A DNA stretch of 64,000 nt, from positions 356,519 to 420,518 of the forward strand of contig NW_003116452.1 in the NCBI RefSeq assembly GCF_000003605.2. The letters run 5' to 3'. A program made the translations under genes and the position numbers. Below the pieces are notes generated by a model. That model had not been told where the DNA came from. It ran no database searches and was given only the letters and a program-made list of their open reading frames with translations. Below are positions 50,323 to 62,320 of the stretch, one piece after another. Every line of letters starts with the position of its first letter. Within the stretch, counting starts at the first letter, position 1. Source of the stretch: Saccoglossus kowalevskii. Taxonomy: Eukaryota; Hemichordata; Enteropneusta; Harrimaniidae.

Positions 50323-52135
50323 ATTTGCATCAACATTACAAAGAATTCATTTACTAACTTAGGTTTCTTAACCTAGCTGTTTCAGTTAAGAACTTGTTTA
50401 ACTTGAAATATGTTCAAGCTGTACAGTACGGCAACCCAGGTGGGTCACAACATGGCATTTTATAAAACCATTTTTACAATTCATTTACATTTTGAAAACT
50501 AATTTTTATTTGTTAATCTTTTTTAAACACCATTTTCGGTTCTGGAATCTGTTTTTATTTTAAAAACCAATTGTTTAAATCCATTTTCATCTTTGAAATC
50601 AGTTTTCATTTTCAAAATCCATTTTCGTTTTCAAATTCCATTTTCATTTTCAAAATTCATTTTCGTTTTTAAAATCCGTTTTCATTTTCAAAATTCATTT
50701 TCGTTTTTAAAATCCGTTTTCATTTTCAAAATTCATTTTCGTTTTCATATTCCATTTTCATTTTTAAAATCCATTTTTATTTTTAAAATCCATTTTCGTT
50801 TCCAAATTTCATTTTCATTTTCAAAATCACTTTTTAACCTGTGACCTCGCCCTCTGACCTCATACCACGTGACTAGGAATTGTAACTCGGATTCCGGTGA
50901 CGTGTCAATGGTAAGGCTTATTTACGTAAGTTCTTCTTCTTAAGACTATAACCTATTTGGCCGTGATTCCACGGCGTTTTTGGATCCATAGCGGGTTCTT
51001 AGCTTCATCTGTCGGCTTACGCTGTGGCGTCGAATGCCTGTACAAACACCGATGGCGCTGCCTTGTATACCGACAGTACCTTATCCGGTACGATAACACA
51101 GCAGACCCACAGCTATAACTTGTTCTAATCTGAGTATCAACGTTACAGCTGATAAAATGAGAGCTCCAAGGTTTATTTTATTATATCAGGTGTGCGCCAG
51201 CTGACTGTGACCAACCGGTGAAGCCAAGAGCCCTTTATGAACCAACATCGCCGCGGAACCACGGCTAAAGTTATAGCCTGAAGAATAACTTACGTAGAGA
51301 AGCCTTGTCATGGAAACATCACTGGTGGAAATAAAAAAAAATATCAGGTCAAGGTGAAATGGTATACTAAACACAAATCGAATATCGAATCGAAATGAGA
51401 ATCTTAGTAAAAACAGTTAAACTTAAAGTGATAGACGGGAAACAACAGCGATTCTTATGTAAATTCTGATGGAAAATTTGCGTCAACGTGAAAAATACGT
51501 ATAAACCTATACTTCAAATGTCAACAAAAACGTGAGAATGGATTTTAAAAATAAAAACGGATTAGTTAAAACAAAAACGGATTAAAAAAATAGATTTTAA
51601 AAATGAAAATGGATTTTGAAAACAAAGTGGGTTTTAAAAACGAAAATGAATTTTGAAATCAAAAATGGGTTTTAAAAACGAAAATGAATTTTGAAATCAA
51701 AAATGGATTTTAAAAACAAAAATGGATTTTAAAAACGAAAATGGATTTTGAAAATGAAAATGGATTTTGAAAACGAAAATGGATTTTAAAAATGAAAACG
51801 GAGTTTAAAAACAAAAATGGATTCAAACAATTGTTTTTTTTTTATAATGAAAACATATATCAGAAGCGAAAGTGGGTTTTAAAAATCGATTTTAGAACCG
51901 AAAATGGTTATTGGGTTATTAAAAGGAATTATAAATAAAAATTAATTGTGAAAATGGTTTTATAAAATGCCATGTTGTGAGCCACCTCGGTTGCCGTAGT
52001 ACAGCTTATTTCAGTATATTTACATACTGTCTTTATGCACGCCATGAAAGGTGGCTGCAAATGGTAGAACAACAGCTGAAGACTATGTTGAGTTATAACA
52101 TTTTATTTTCCGCAACATGTGATCACTTTCTTTTT
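50323..52135. repeat. Dispersed repeat family, copy B, split by a fold-back element
   Basis: 50323-50420 matches 58429-58535 (ATTTGCATCAACA, AATTCATTTA.TAACTT, AATATGTTCA). 52005-52135 matches the sequence immediately following, 58536-58680 (TTATTTCAG, GCATGAAAG or GCCATGAAAG, GAAGAC.ATGTT). The fold-back element lies exactly between the halves. The copy at 58.5 kb therefore shows the unoccupied site. Confidence 0.72.
50427..51998. mobile_element. 1.57-kb fold-back transposable element
   Basis: Almost the whole element is an inverted repeat. The left end reads TACGGCAACC and the right end GGTTGCCGTA. Further in, TCACAACATGGCATTTTATA on the left is mirrored on the right. Each arm then contains a tandem array of a 19-bp unit (TTTTC(A/G)TTTT(C/T)AAAAT..), at about 50530-50840 on the left and in reverse complement at about 51537-51900 on the right. 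Even the centre pairs: TACGTAAGTT (50923-50932) with AACTTACGTA (51287-51296). A direct GTACAG flanks both ends (50421-50426 and 51999-52004), apparently a 6-bp target duplication. Tandem arrays inside long inverted arms are the hallmark of Foldback elements of Drosophila and similar elements elsewhere. No transposase is encoded. Confidence 0.88.
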
Positions 52136-55100
52136 TTGCACAATTTTACCTACTCTCAAACTAATTACACTTAATGCAGAATGTTCTGTAATTTGTCACA
52201 AAAAATATAAAAGATCTTACTACTTCATAAAATCGACTGGGAACCTGGTTAGTTGCAACAGTCCCTTGTTTTAAACTTTTAAAAACGTTATTGTCGTCAC
52301 CAATTAGCAATTAATAAACAGAACATTGTTTAATTAATTGCACTACTGGCTATTGCCAGCTGTCATTTCAAATAAATAAGTACCTTCATATTCTTGACAA
52401 GCAAAGAATGTATCACATGTTATTACCATAGCCTTTCTCAAGAAAACCTTGTGTAAATAGTTCTAAACATCAATCAAATTGTGTTCTGGTATTGCAAGAC
52501 GCCCATCTAAACGAAATGAACAGCTCCAGAAATATGTACATTTGTAGTCTCCCCCCTTGGGCATTTTGCCATCATCAACATCATGTTTGCCTTTTGTGAT
52601 CAAAGGGTCAAATTGGTACTCAGCTTTTCACGCGAAAAAGCCTTGGGTTAGATCCAGTTTTAATTGATTGTCACTCAATCGCGTACTCTGAGAGTGTGCA
52701 AGGTCGATGAAGCCTTGGCTGTAGCTGATAAAAACTAAATTATGGAAGTTGGCGCATAATTAATTAGCTGGTGTTGTGCTTATAAATACATTACTCAAAG
52801 GATAGAGACTTTTCGTTAGGCTAGGTAAATTGCATGAATATTGTTTTTTGTCAAAACATAGGCACCAGATGTGAGTTGTTCAGAAAACAATATAAATTTG
52901 AATTTTAGTCACTATTTTATTTACATATTTATGGCAAAATCTTGTTATTTATCCTTTATGCCGATAGTAATCTTCTATTCAAAGAAACACCAGCTTAATT
53001 AATTCACAATACTATTCAACATTTTCTTGAATGTATTTGAAAATAAAGCACTGGTTTTATTATAACACCTGGCTAATACGATCATAAAATTGACTGGCAA
53101 ATCAAAGTCTCAACACACAATTGTATTGAGTAATGGAGTCACTCATTTTCAGGTTTTAATCCTTCTTGATCTTACTACGGATTCCACGCTCAGTGTCGTA
53201 GTGATATTGAAATCAGCGTACACGTTTTCAAAGTATTAACTGGTTAGGTCTGATGTCTAATTATGTCCGGGTATTTATCTGGCGTCAAAACTGTAATTGA
53301 ATGTCACTCCTAGGTGAGATTATTTCATGAAATAATAACTCTGTTGTAAAGCAATCCCTCCTAATCACGGGATACGATATTTGCTTCTACAATAACTAGT
53401 CTTGTCATCTTGTCAAATTCCCTCTTAATAATTTATATCTTTTTATTGCTATCATTGTAAAAGTGATTTATTGTAAATATATTTGGCAATTATTAGAAAG
53501 GCCTTTTGACAAATTTGACATCTTGTGTCAAAATATGATTATTGTCACATTTTATAGATAAATATTGTGGTAAATGCGTTCAACATATATATTATCGACC
53601 ACGTAAAATAAAAACATGGTCATCTTATGTTGATAAGGAATTTAAAATGTTGAATGTAGATTCAAAGACTATCTAATTGACCACTATTAAGCATTATGGC
53701 GTGTTCTGTGTAGTTCCAGTCATTCATTTCGTGCCTTACTAGTGGAATATGCTCTTTTATATGTTATTATGATGCAGAAAACATGAGCTATTTAGGGAAT
53801 TACTTTGAAAAAGATTTCTCTATGCTTATAAGTAAATTTCTGGTCACAGGTGATGTGTAAAGTGAAGGCAAGTCATGTTATATATATAGTTATGTTACCC
53901 AACCATAGATAAACAAAAAACAACTATCATTTACATTTTCAAAAAGAGGTGGACTCCATGATATACATGATACACATCCTGCTCCATCTTAGACCCCCGT
54001 CATATACTTTTCGAGTCATACTCACATGTTTATGTTTGAAACCATAGGTTTACATCAGACTAAAGAAATTTATACCATGTGAGATTACCTCAACAAACAA
54101 CCTTTGATTTAACAGTTTAGATGAAACTTACAACACAATGTTAGTTTGAAAAACCTGCTTATTAAATATTGCGTTACACTTGTATTTAGTGTGTGCAACG
54201 TCTTCTGGAATCTTTAATAACATTTTGATAAATTTAAATAAAACTGTTTTATATGATTTAACGGTATTTCATTGCGTACCACAGTTTGACATTTGCCGCA
54301 AACCAAAACAGAATAATTGGGCGCTGTTTTCTTTAGTTTTTGCGAAATACGTATGACGAAAACATTAGATCAATAAGATATCAAACTTCGTTACTCTGTA
54401 ATATTTATATTCGGGTGGTAAGTTTCATATGTTGTTCGAAAAGGCTCTGACCACATGACAGTCACTACACTTGTTTAATAAATACAGTATTACAAGTTCA
54501 CGCAACGCATTTTCTAAACACATGGTCATTTGCTTGTAATTAAATATATTTTCAAAAGTAAAAACTTCAGTCACAAACCTTCTTTGCCTTTTTTTTCTGT
54601 GTGCACCGTCACAACATCAGAACAGCTAGGTAATTTGATATGAACATTATTATAGTTGGCTAGCCATCGAAAACCATGTTGAAGCAGGTAAAGTACATCA
54701 ATCGAATGTTTTAAAATTTGAGAACCATTATGCTCTCAAATTACTCATTATTAATAATCGGAAACACTTGTGTGATTACATTAATAAGATTGTCGGATAG
54801 ATAAAATGGCTGCTACTATATTCCAAGCAATCTATTTGAAATACGTTGATTTTCAAAGAAATATACTGTATTAACTACCAAACAAAATTAACAAGTGTTT
54901 TTGAGCCTCATTCTGGGAGAGTTTTTATCCTTAAGGCCACCATTCAGTTGTCATCCAAACGATCTACATTCTCCAGGTTTCTTGTTCGACTTCCATTAAT
55001 GAACAATGGGCATCGTATAAATCTTCCCGAATAACTATTTTTTAATATTATTCCCGTGTGTTGCACCAGCTATTTGTTTGTCCTTGGGATGAAACTTTAG

Positions 55101-57238
55101 GTCATCATGCTATGCTTAGATAATAAGTACTAGTGGTTCTAACTGTTTGTGTTCTCCCAATGTATAATAGAAGCATTACTAGCAATTCATTTAAATTGCT
55201 TAACAGACAATTTTGAAGTATTGTACTTTTCGTAAATTGAAATTGAAGTTTCTACATAAACAATTTGCTAGAACATTTAAGATACAAATTGGCCGCATGT
55301 GACATTGAAATAGTGATCTCCCTCATAGCTAAATTTAGACACTGAATGTGAGTTGTCTTTGTAAACAGATATCAATTGACTGATAGGTGCTGTCAGTTGG
55401 TTCCATTGGTAATTTTTGCGTTTCTTCAACTCATTGTAAATTTAATATTATGCGATTTGTTCATCTTGATTTACTTATTTGAGAGCTGATTTGATTGTTG
55501 CATCATTGATAGTTCAATTGTACAACGGCATATTTAGTGCTTAATTCAGAATGTTTCCGAGTTGATTATTCTTTAGATCATTGGCTGGCAGTTTGGGAAC
55601 ATAGGCGACATGAGGTACTTAGATAGCAGGCAGGCTGAAAACCGTATTTTGGGTCGAGAAAGTAATCAAACATTGTGAGGTGTCAGGGTTATCCAAGTAT
55701 TAAGCCGTCAAGACGTAATTTAGTGTTACCAAGCCGACAACAAAACATCAATATATTCAGGGATGACTCATATTGTACAAATGGGATGCATTTCGTAAAT
55801 ACGTGTTCACTATGCTATCTGTAGTATAATGTACTGCAAAACAATGGAATAGTAAATTATAACGAATTCTCAACAATATATTCCTCGTTTCAAAACACCC
55901 TTGAATGTGTGTGAGTCACGTCATGTCACTAGGCACAAATCACACACCTTTCTCTTGTTCAACACGTGTGTCACCATATATAATTAGTCACGTGCAACAT
56001 CACGCGATAGTTTTTATTTATAGGCACTAGCTCTTAGACAATAATATATGCCACATTATTACCATCAATATGCATTTCAATCAGATCACGTGCCACACGC
56101 ACGTGCTTGCAAGTATCATCAAACTGGTTGTCACCACTGATTAGTATACAAGTGTCAATTTAATCACGTAGCATGGCAGACATGTCGCCCTCCAATTCAT
56201 AATCATATATATCTAGCGTTATTAAATTGGTTGTCAACTAGGTGCAATAGATTTGAGAATGTAACCAATATATGTTCTGTATGTCTGTCCATCTAGGTAT
56301 TCCCCGTTTCAAAGTATAGTTCTCATTAATATACTGACTGACTAGAATATAGCGCCTCCAAGACTGCGCACTGTAAAGTATATTTCGGGTATACTATGCC
56401 TCTTGACATGAGGCGATGTCTGTTGACTGAGAGAATATAATCCCCAAGAATAAACTGAAACATCATACAGAGAACAAATATCCCCATCGGATTTATGTTT
56501 TACAATGTAATATAAAATCAACAGGAACAAAGAATGCATCTTTCCAACCAATTGAGTGTATGTTACCCTAGGTAATGTGTATGACATGGTGTGTTCTGAA
56601 TGTTAAATATTCATCAATCAATCCTAGACACATCAGGATTCTGTATTCAATACAGAAGTGACATTGATTATACTGTAGTTATCGTTTAAAAATCTGTTAA
56701 TTAATTTGTTATAAAAACATTACACATATCATTAATTTGTACTAGAATTTAGTAGATTTTGAATGGTAAATCTAGTTAAGTGCATTTGAGTCGGTATAAC
56801 CTTATATTATTTCGGCTTTTAACAATTCTTTTGTTCATAGTTTTGGTACAATCTCCAAATGCTCGAAATGAGATAGTAAACGTCTATTTATAGAACCTTC
56901 CTCACCCAAGTTCAGTTAAATCACGTTCAAATCTACAATTAAAATTAATTTGTAATAGTTTGGAGTAAGCTAGGAATAAGACAATAATATTTTACTTTAA
57001 TGTATTCTGTTGCGATAACATCGATATCTACCATATATGGTCTAGGATCGGAACAAAGATAAACCGGCAGGCAAATAAAACCGTTTAGTCAGATCTAGTA
57101 AGTAATAATCATACTGATAATTTCTATTATCCAATTTGATCATAATTGCTGTTTCACTTACAATCGTTCCCTGAACGTTTCTGTTTAGTTGATGTAGACA
57201 AACTACGTCATACAATAAATATCGTCACCATGTATTAT
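52136..57238. other. Non-coding, nothing recognised
   Basis: About 5 kb of AT-rich DNA. The longest open frames are 60-80 codons (for example 54846-55034 + and 56342-56587 -) without motifs. I saw no transposon ends or tandem arrays. Confidence 0.5.
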
Positions 57239-58135
57239 CTAATTGCTACAGAGTTTCACAATAAAACAGCATGACACATGACATTCACGATACTCCTAGA
57301 AGGCCATATAGTTTTAAATGGCGCAGAAGATATTTGAATGTATATAGTACAACCTTGAAAGGTCCTTACTAGGGGGTCCGAGGGCATGAAATCTAGAACC
57401 TCTGAATCGTTATTTCCTGCATTTTGAGGGGCATAGTTTGCTGACACAAAGGTTTTCGGCTTGATTTTAGGGGCGACATGTTTTTTTTCCGAGAGGGCGA
57501 CCATTCTCTCTGCCCCCCCCCCCCCTCTGTGCCGCCGCTACAGTGTTACGTAGTCGCATACAATATAATGTAATATATGAGCACAATTTTTAATTTCAAT
57601 CTAACATAATACTCGCATGTCAGTAAATAAATACAGTGGGAACTTTTGAAATATTAGGGCTGTTGAGTTTGATATTAACGATGATCTTTTTCTCCAGTAT
57701 CTAAACGTGCTGGTCCACCTTACATGTTGTATGTTATTTATGGAACAAAGCCACGATGGGCATATTTATGCCAGATAACTAGATAACAGTGAATTAGAAT
57801 TATGTTTGGGTATTGATGTGCCATCATCTATGTAACTGTGATTTCCATAGTATATTTTAATCAAGGGCAATAATTCACCAGGTTAGGTCAATTCAAACTC
57901 TGTTTGTCAAAGATCACCTTCTAATCACAACACACGATTCATTCACAAATCGTGTCGTCTCAGATCAACTCAGTTGTGAAACTGAGGTGATGGAGAGTAT
58001 ATTTATATCACCTGTCAATATTGCTTGATAATTACTTGACACCTTCTACCAGCGTTAAGTTATATGCTAAACTGATTCACGTAATTTAGCTGAGATCCAT
58101 GACATTGTATATATTTGATAGCTTCAAACGATATT
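57239..58135. repeat. Collinear dispersed repeat, copy 1
   Basis: Blocks at 57239-57285, 57296-57360, 58016-58095 and 58117-58130 match, in the same order and orientation, blocks at 62321-62368, 62381-62457, 63180-63255 and 63326-63339. Shared strings include CATATAGTTT, TGGCGCAGAA, AATATTGCTTGATAATTAC and GATAGCTTCAA. The sequence between blocks has diverged beyond easy recognition. A C13 run at 57513-57525 lies inside. It is either an old segmental duplication or two copies of a long non-autonomous transposon. Confidence 0.6.
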
Positions 58136-58428
58136 GAACCCTGCCTCAGTTAAATCAGTTTCTACCATACCGCTGTTTAATGTTTGCCTCTCATATATGC
58201 ATAATATAAATCATAACATTAGGAACTGTGCTGTACATTGCAGTAAGGTATATACTCTGTTAACATTAAGTGTCTGGAGAAGGCACTCACAGTGGATTGG
58301 ATCAAGTGTTTAAGTTTTACAGATGACGCATGTTAGTGTAGCTTTGAAGTATTGCGATGATACGTGGGTGAATACTGTAGGACCATAGTGATTTCCTAAA
58401 ACTTAGCTTTTTAAAGTTCAGTTCAAAT

Positions 58429-59049
58429 ATTTGCATCAACACTATACGTAATTCATTTAGTAACTTGGCTTTGTTCACTTAGTTGTTGCAGTTGTGAGAT
58501 GAGTTGACTTTGTACTTATTTCAAATATGTTCAGGTTATTTCAGCGCAATTTTTATTCATTTTTGTACATGTATGGCATGAAAGAAGGAATGGAAATGTT
58601 AGACCTTTTATTTGAAGACATTGTTAAATTAAGAACATATGTTCATTTGATTCATTTGTTATCGAATAATTTTGTCACAGTGTAATGCCTGCTTATTTAT
58701 ATTGAGAGGGGCACCCACAGAACTCACACTTGTAAGGGGGTTTCTTGCACTGCTAGAATGGGGTAGATAAGACAAAAGTAGTACTGGTAATAAAATACAT
58801 ACACTAAAATATCAAGTTAAAGCCCTTGGCTTTAATACTTTTTCAAAATAGTATAAATAACCAAAACACAGAATAATACAATGAATAAATTCACTAATAC
58901 AGGAGATTGTCTAGGAAAGTGTGCATTGGTTCCAGGATGTGGGATTTGATGACAGTCAATGGCTTCTGCAACACAACAACGAAAATATACAGAAGTTTTG
59001 CTTACTGGCGACGCTGTTATTCTGGTGGGCACCTCTGATAGCATGAGAT
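58429..59049. repeat. Dispersed repeat family, copy C (uninterrupted)
   Basis: Its first part (58429-58680) matches the two halves of copy B at 50323-52135, and its second part (58671-59049) matches copy A at 25584-25855. The three loci therefore define one family at least 600 bp long. An AGAGGGGCACCCACAGAA segment near 58705 is mirrored near 59020-59040 (TTCTGGTGGGCACCTCTG), as in copy A. The minus-strand open frame at 58832-59044 falls inside and is not taken as a gene. Confidence 0.7.
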
Positions 59050-59279
59050 CGACATATATACTCTGAAGTACAATCTGGGTTGGTGAGTCATTGTATAAAC
59101 AAGACTATGCCTTGAAACTGGGAATTCCTATACAATCTAAAACACAAATTGCATGTTTATTTTTAGAGATATGAGAGAACTGAATAATGTACATTACACA
59201 TTAAATTTGAAAGAATACATGGCAACAGCACACGCAATAGTGTGTGATTAAATAAATATACCATAACAACAATTAAAAC

Positions 59280-59990
59280 TGCGTCATAATATAATTACCA
59301 AACTTAGAGAGATTCAATAATACAAGTTGATTTGATGAATTGAATAACTATTCCATTTTTAATGTACTTGGTATAAAACAATATATGGTTTTTAATAATG
59401 TTTTCCTCAGTGTATGGAAAGCAACGCGCTCAAACAGATAGTGAAATTCATCACCATTATAATTGCCTGGGCATAAGATACATATTCGATAATGAATAGC
59501 AACATTTTAATAACGACCAGCCATAATAGGTAACCTATGATTACGACATATACATGTAATTTACCAAAAGAGGTATTTTGAAATGAATAACGAATTTTTA
59601 ATAATTCTGTAATTTGTACACAAGCCATTTTCGTGCATTTCAGAATTCCAATTTTGCGTGTAAATATCCAACAACCGCAATTTCATGCTTTGTTTAAATT
59701 ATTAAATTATAGAATCTATGAGATAGTTCATGTGATTTACTATGAATAATACTACCCCAAAATTGTAGCAGTCTGTTTTTAACAATCATAGCAAGTCGAA
59801 CCTTCTCAATCTCAGTACTATTGTGTAAATTAATTAGTCGCTTACAAAATTCCAGATAAAACGTTTTTAATTGAGTAAGGTCGGAATAACCCCATATTTC
59901 ACAACCATACAATAAGGTCGGGAATACTATTTGATCGAACAATTCGAGCTGTATGCCAATTGGCAAGCATAACTGCCTTGAGTCTTCATT
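59280..59990 (-). pseudogene. LINE 3' fragment (CR1/jockey-type RT C-terminus)
   Basis: The C-terminal end of a non-LTR retrotransposon polyprotein, past the catalytic core of reverse transcriptase. From high to low coordinates: LFDQIVFPTLLYGCEIWGYS, LKTFYLEFCKRLINL and LLQFWGSII in one frame (59694-59966); then, in shifted frames, NGLCTNYRIIKNSLF near 59580, HRLPIMAGRY near 59520, and ICILCPGNYNGDEFHYLFER near 59450. The LLYGCEIWG block and the final C..C...GDEFHYLFE block are characteristic of animal CR1/jockey-like LINEs. Several frameshifts are present and the 5' part is absent, as expected of a truncated, dead copy. Confidence 0.85.
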
Positions 59991-60132
59991 TTCTTCTTTG
60001 CGCTTTCCCGCGTTAAACGTTCTTCCATTTGCAGGAAATGTTTTCTTGTTTTTCTGACATTGCTTCAGTATGAATGATTTGATTTGTATCGTTTTATTTG
60101 TCCTGGTGATGCTTACACGGGAGCAATATATT

Positions 60133-60207
60133 ACTCAATGGCAATATTAGATGATAACTCAATGGCAATATTAGATGATAACTCAATGGCAATATTAGAT
60201 GATAACT
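60133..60207. repeat. 24-bp minisatellite, three copies
   Basis: Three identical units at 60133-60156, 60157-60180 and 60181-60204 (ACTCAATGGCAATATTAGAT plus GATA), with three bases of a fourth. The perfect identity shows a recent expansion. The unit is a multiple of three, so a minus-strand frame stays open through it, but nothing suggests a gene. Confidence 0.95.
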
Positions 60208-61124
60208 AGTACTGGCTGTACGGTTATTATGCATTAACAATACATGAGTGCTATTATTTCTGGTAATCCAATACTGAAACAAAACATATAACTTTTTGAC
60301 ACCATGTAAATTGATGTATCATTGCATGAGCAAAACAAATTGTTAAAATGTTTACCAGCACAAACAGTCAAAACTGTGTAATCACTGTGTTATTTTGATC
60401 TCAGTCAATGGTGATTAAAGTACTTAGTAGATTGCGTGCCGGATGTCGTGTAGATGTCAGGACGTATTGCGCGATTGGAAATTGCAATTGATAGCGTCAA
60501 CATCGACAGTTGTGTACTGCATTTGCAATGGCCTTCATTGATGTATTTATGTGCGGGTTGGTGGTTGAACTATTAGATGGATAGAAAAGTGAAAAGTTAA
60601 TATATAATGGAGAATATGTAAGTGAAGATTTGTGAATGAGAATGATCTTGGAATAGAGCAAATTTATATCTAGTGAGCATTTTTTTCTGAAATAAGTATT
60701 TTTTTGTATTTATTTTATTTGTGTTTTCTTCTTCCCAGATATTGTATGTGCTCAACAAAAATGCATTCGGGAAAACTATACTACACTACAGGACATTAGA
60801 TTTGCCACGTTAATTTATATCAAAGAGCGACAAGTTTAAAGAGATTATTGTTTGTTTCAGTTTGTCGTCTGTGTTAAAGTACCCGTGTTATACACGAATT
60901 TATATTATTGATGCTTATATTTAGGAATACATAATTACTTCATTATGTGATTTGTTAATTGTATGTTATGATTGTGCAATCGTGCTTGGTCATGTGCTTT
61001 TCCACATTACCACTTTTCAAAATATATTTCAAGTGCAAATATTAATAATTATTTGTGTTACCAAATTTTCAGCGGCAACGCTCATACAAGCAAGCACTTT
61101 TTAATATTTAGGTAATGTTTTTCG
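60208..61124. other. Non-coding, nothing recognised
   Basis: AT-rich sequence without open frames of interest, tandem repeats or recognisable transposon termini. Confidence 0.5.
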
Positions 61125-61830
61125 TGAAAGCACTTTTAGAAGCTTTGCGATGATAGACTTTTTTTTCAATACGTGTTTCTTATTAGAACACTTTTAAATA
61201 TGTGTGTCCAGTAAAAACACTTTCAAAAGTATTGTGATAATGAACATTGTCATTACATGTTTCTAGTGAAAGCTCTTTTAAATATGTGTGTCAGGTAAAA
61301 TCACTTTTAAAAGTGTTGTGATAATTATATCTTCTAAACATGTTTCTAGTGAAAGCTCTTTTAAATATGTGTGTCTAGTAAAAGCACTTTTAAAATTGTT
61401 GTGATAATGAACATTGTCAATACATGTTTCTTGTGAAAGCTCTTTTAAATATGTGTGTCTAGTAAAAGCACTTTTAAAAGTGTTCTGATAATAAACACTT
61501 TCAAAATATGTTTCTAGTGAAAGCTCTTTTAAATATGTGTTTCCAAGAAAATCACTTTTGAAAGTGTTGTGATAATAAACATTTTCAATACATGTTTCTA
61601 ATGAAAGCTCTTTCAAATATGTGTGTCTAGTAAACGAACTTTTAAAAGTGTATTGATAATGAACACTTTCAAAATATGTTTCTAGTGAAAACTCTTTTAA
61701 ATATGTGTGTCTAGTAAAAGCACTTTTATAAGTGTTCTGATAATGAACACTTTCAAAATATGTTTCTAGCTCTTTTAAATATGTGTGTCTAGGAAAATCA
61801 CTTTTAAAATATGATGTGATAATGTGTCAT
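61125..61830. repeat. 84-bp minisatellite array, about eight copies
   Basis: The anchor AGCTCTTTTAAA (or a close variant) recurs at about 61187, 61271, 61354, 61438, 61522, 61606, 61690 and 61768, giving spacings of 84, 83, 84, 84, 84, 84 and 78 bp. The last spacing reflects a 6-bp deletion. Each unit also carries TATGTGTGTCTAGTAAAAGC and the near-palindrome CACTTTTAAAAGTG. Copies differ by scattered substitutions. A minus-strand frame of 112 codons (61278-61616) stays open across four units because the period is 28 codons. Confidence 0.93.
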
Positions 61831-62320
61831 ATTTTAAAGATATCATCAGTTAGCTACACGAAATTATCTTTATCGTTGCCTTGTAGTACAAGCTAGTAAA
61901 ATGTACCTATTCAGTGTATTTATTTCAGCATAGCTTTTTGTTATTTTGGAATTTAGCTATCCTTTAATTTGGCTTTGTAAAGTTTATTTACATAGTTTGG
62001 CATAATTATGTTACTTATCCTGGGAAGCGATTGTTTACTATATTGAAATTGACCTATTTTCTTAAATAAGCTAAAAATAATAGAATCTTCTTTTGTATTG
62101 CTTATTAACAAGCTTTGTGATTATAAACATCTACCTTCCGTAACCTAGATTTATTATTAAGGTTAATAATATAAAGGCCAATATAGACTATGCTATAAAA
62201 TTATCAATGTGATTGAGGTTCATAATGCCGATAATTTAAAGTATACCTGCTCTAATAATCAGTTTGACCTTATTCTGTAAATACAACCGTCTCTGAAGTA
62301 AGCGGTAGATTTGATTTCTG
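61831..62320. other. Non-coding, nothing recognised
   Basis: AT-rich sequence between the minisatellite and the next dispersed repeat. No features seen. Confidence 0.5.

Noticed and set aside
57481-57545. hAT-like transposon terminus (CACTGTAGCGGCGGCACAG read on the minus strand, followed by a G run)
   Set aside because: No matching inverted terminus or 8-bp duplication could be found nearby.
61278-61616. 112-codon repeat protein gene on the minus strand
   Set aside because: The frame stays open because the minisatellite period is a multiple of three; it is not sustained across the full array and has no gene context.
61125-61830. CRISPR-like array
   Set aside because: The whole 84-bp unit is repeated without unique spacers, and the genome is eukaryotic; it is a minisatellite.
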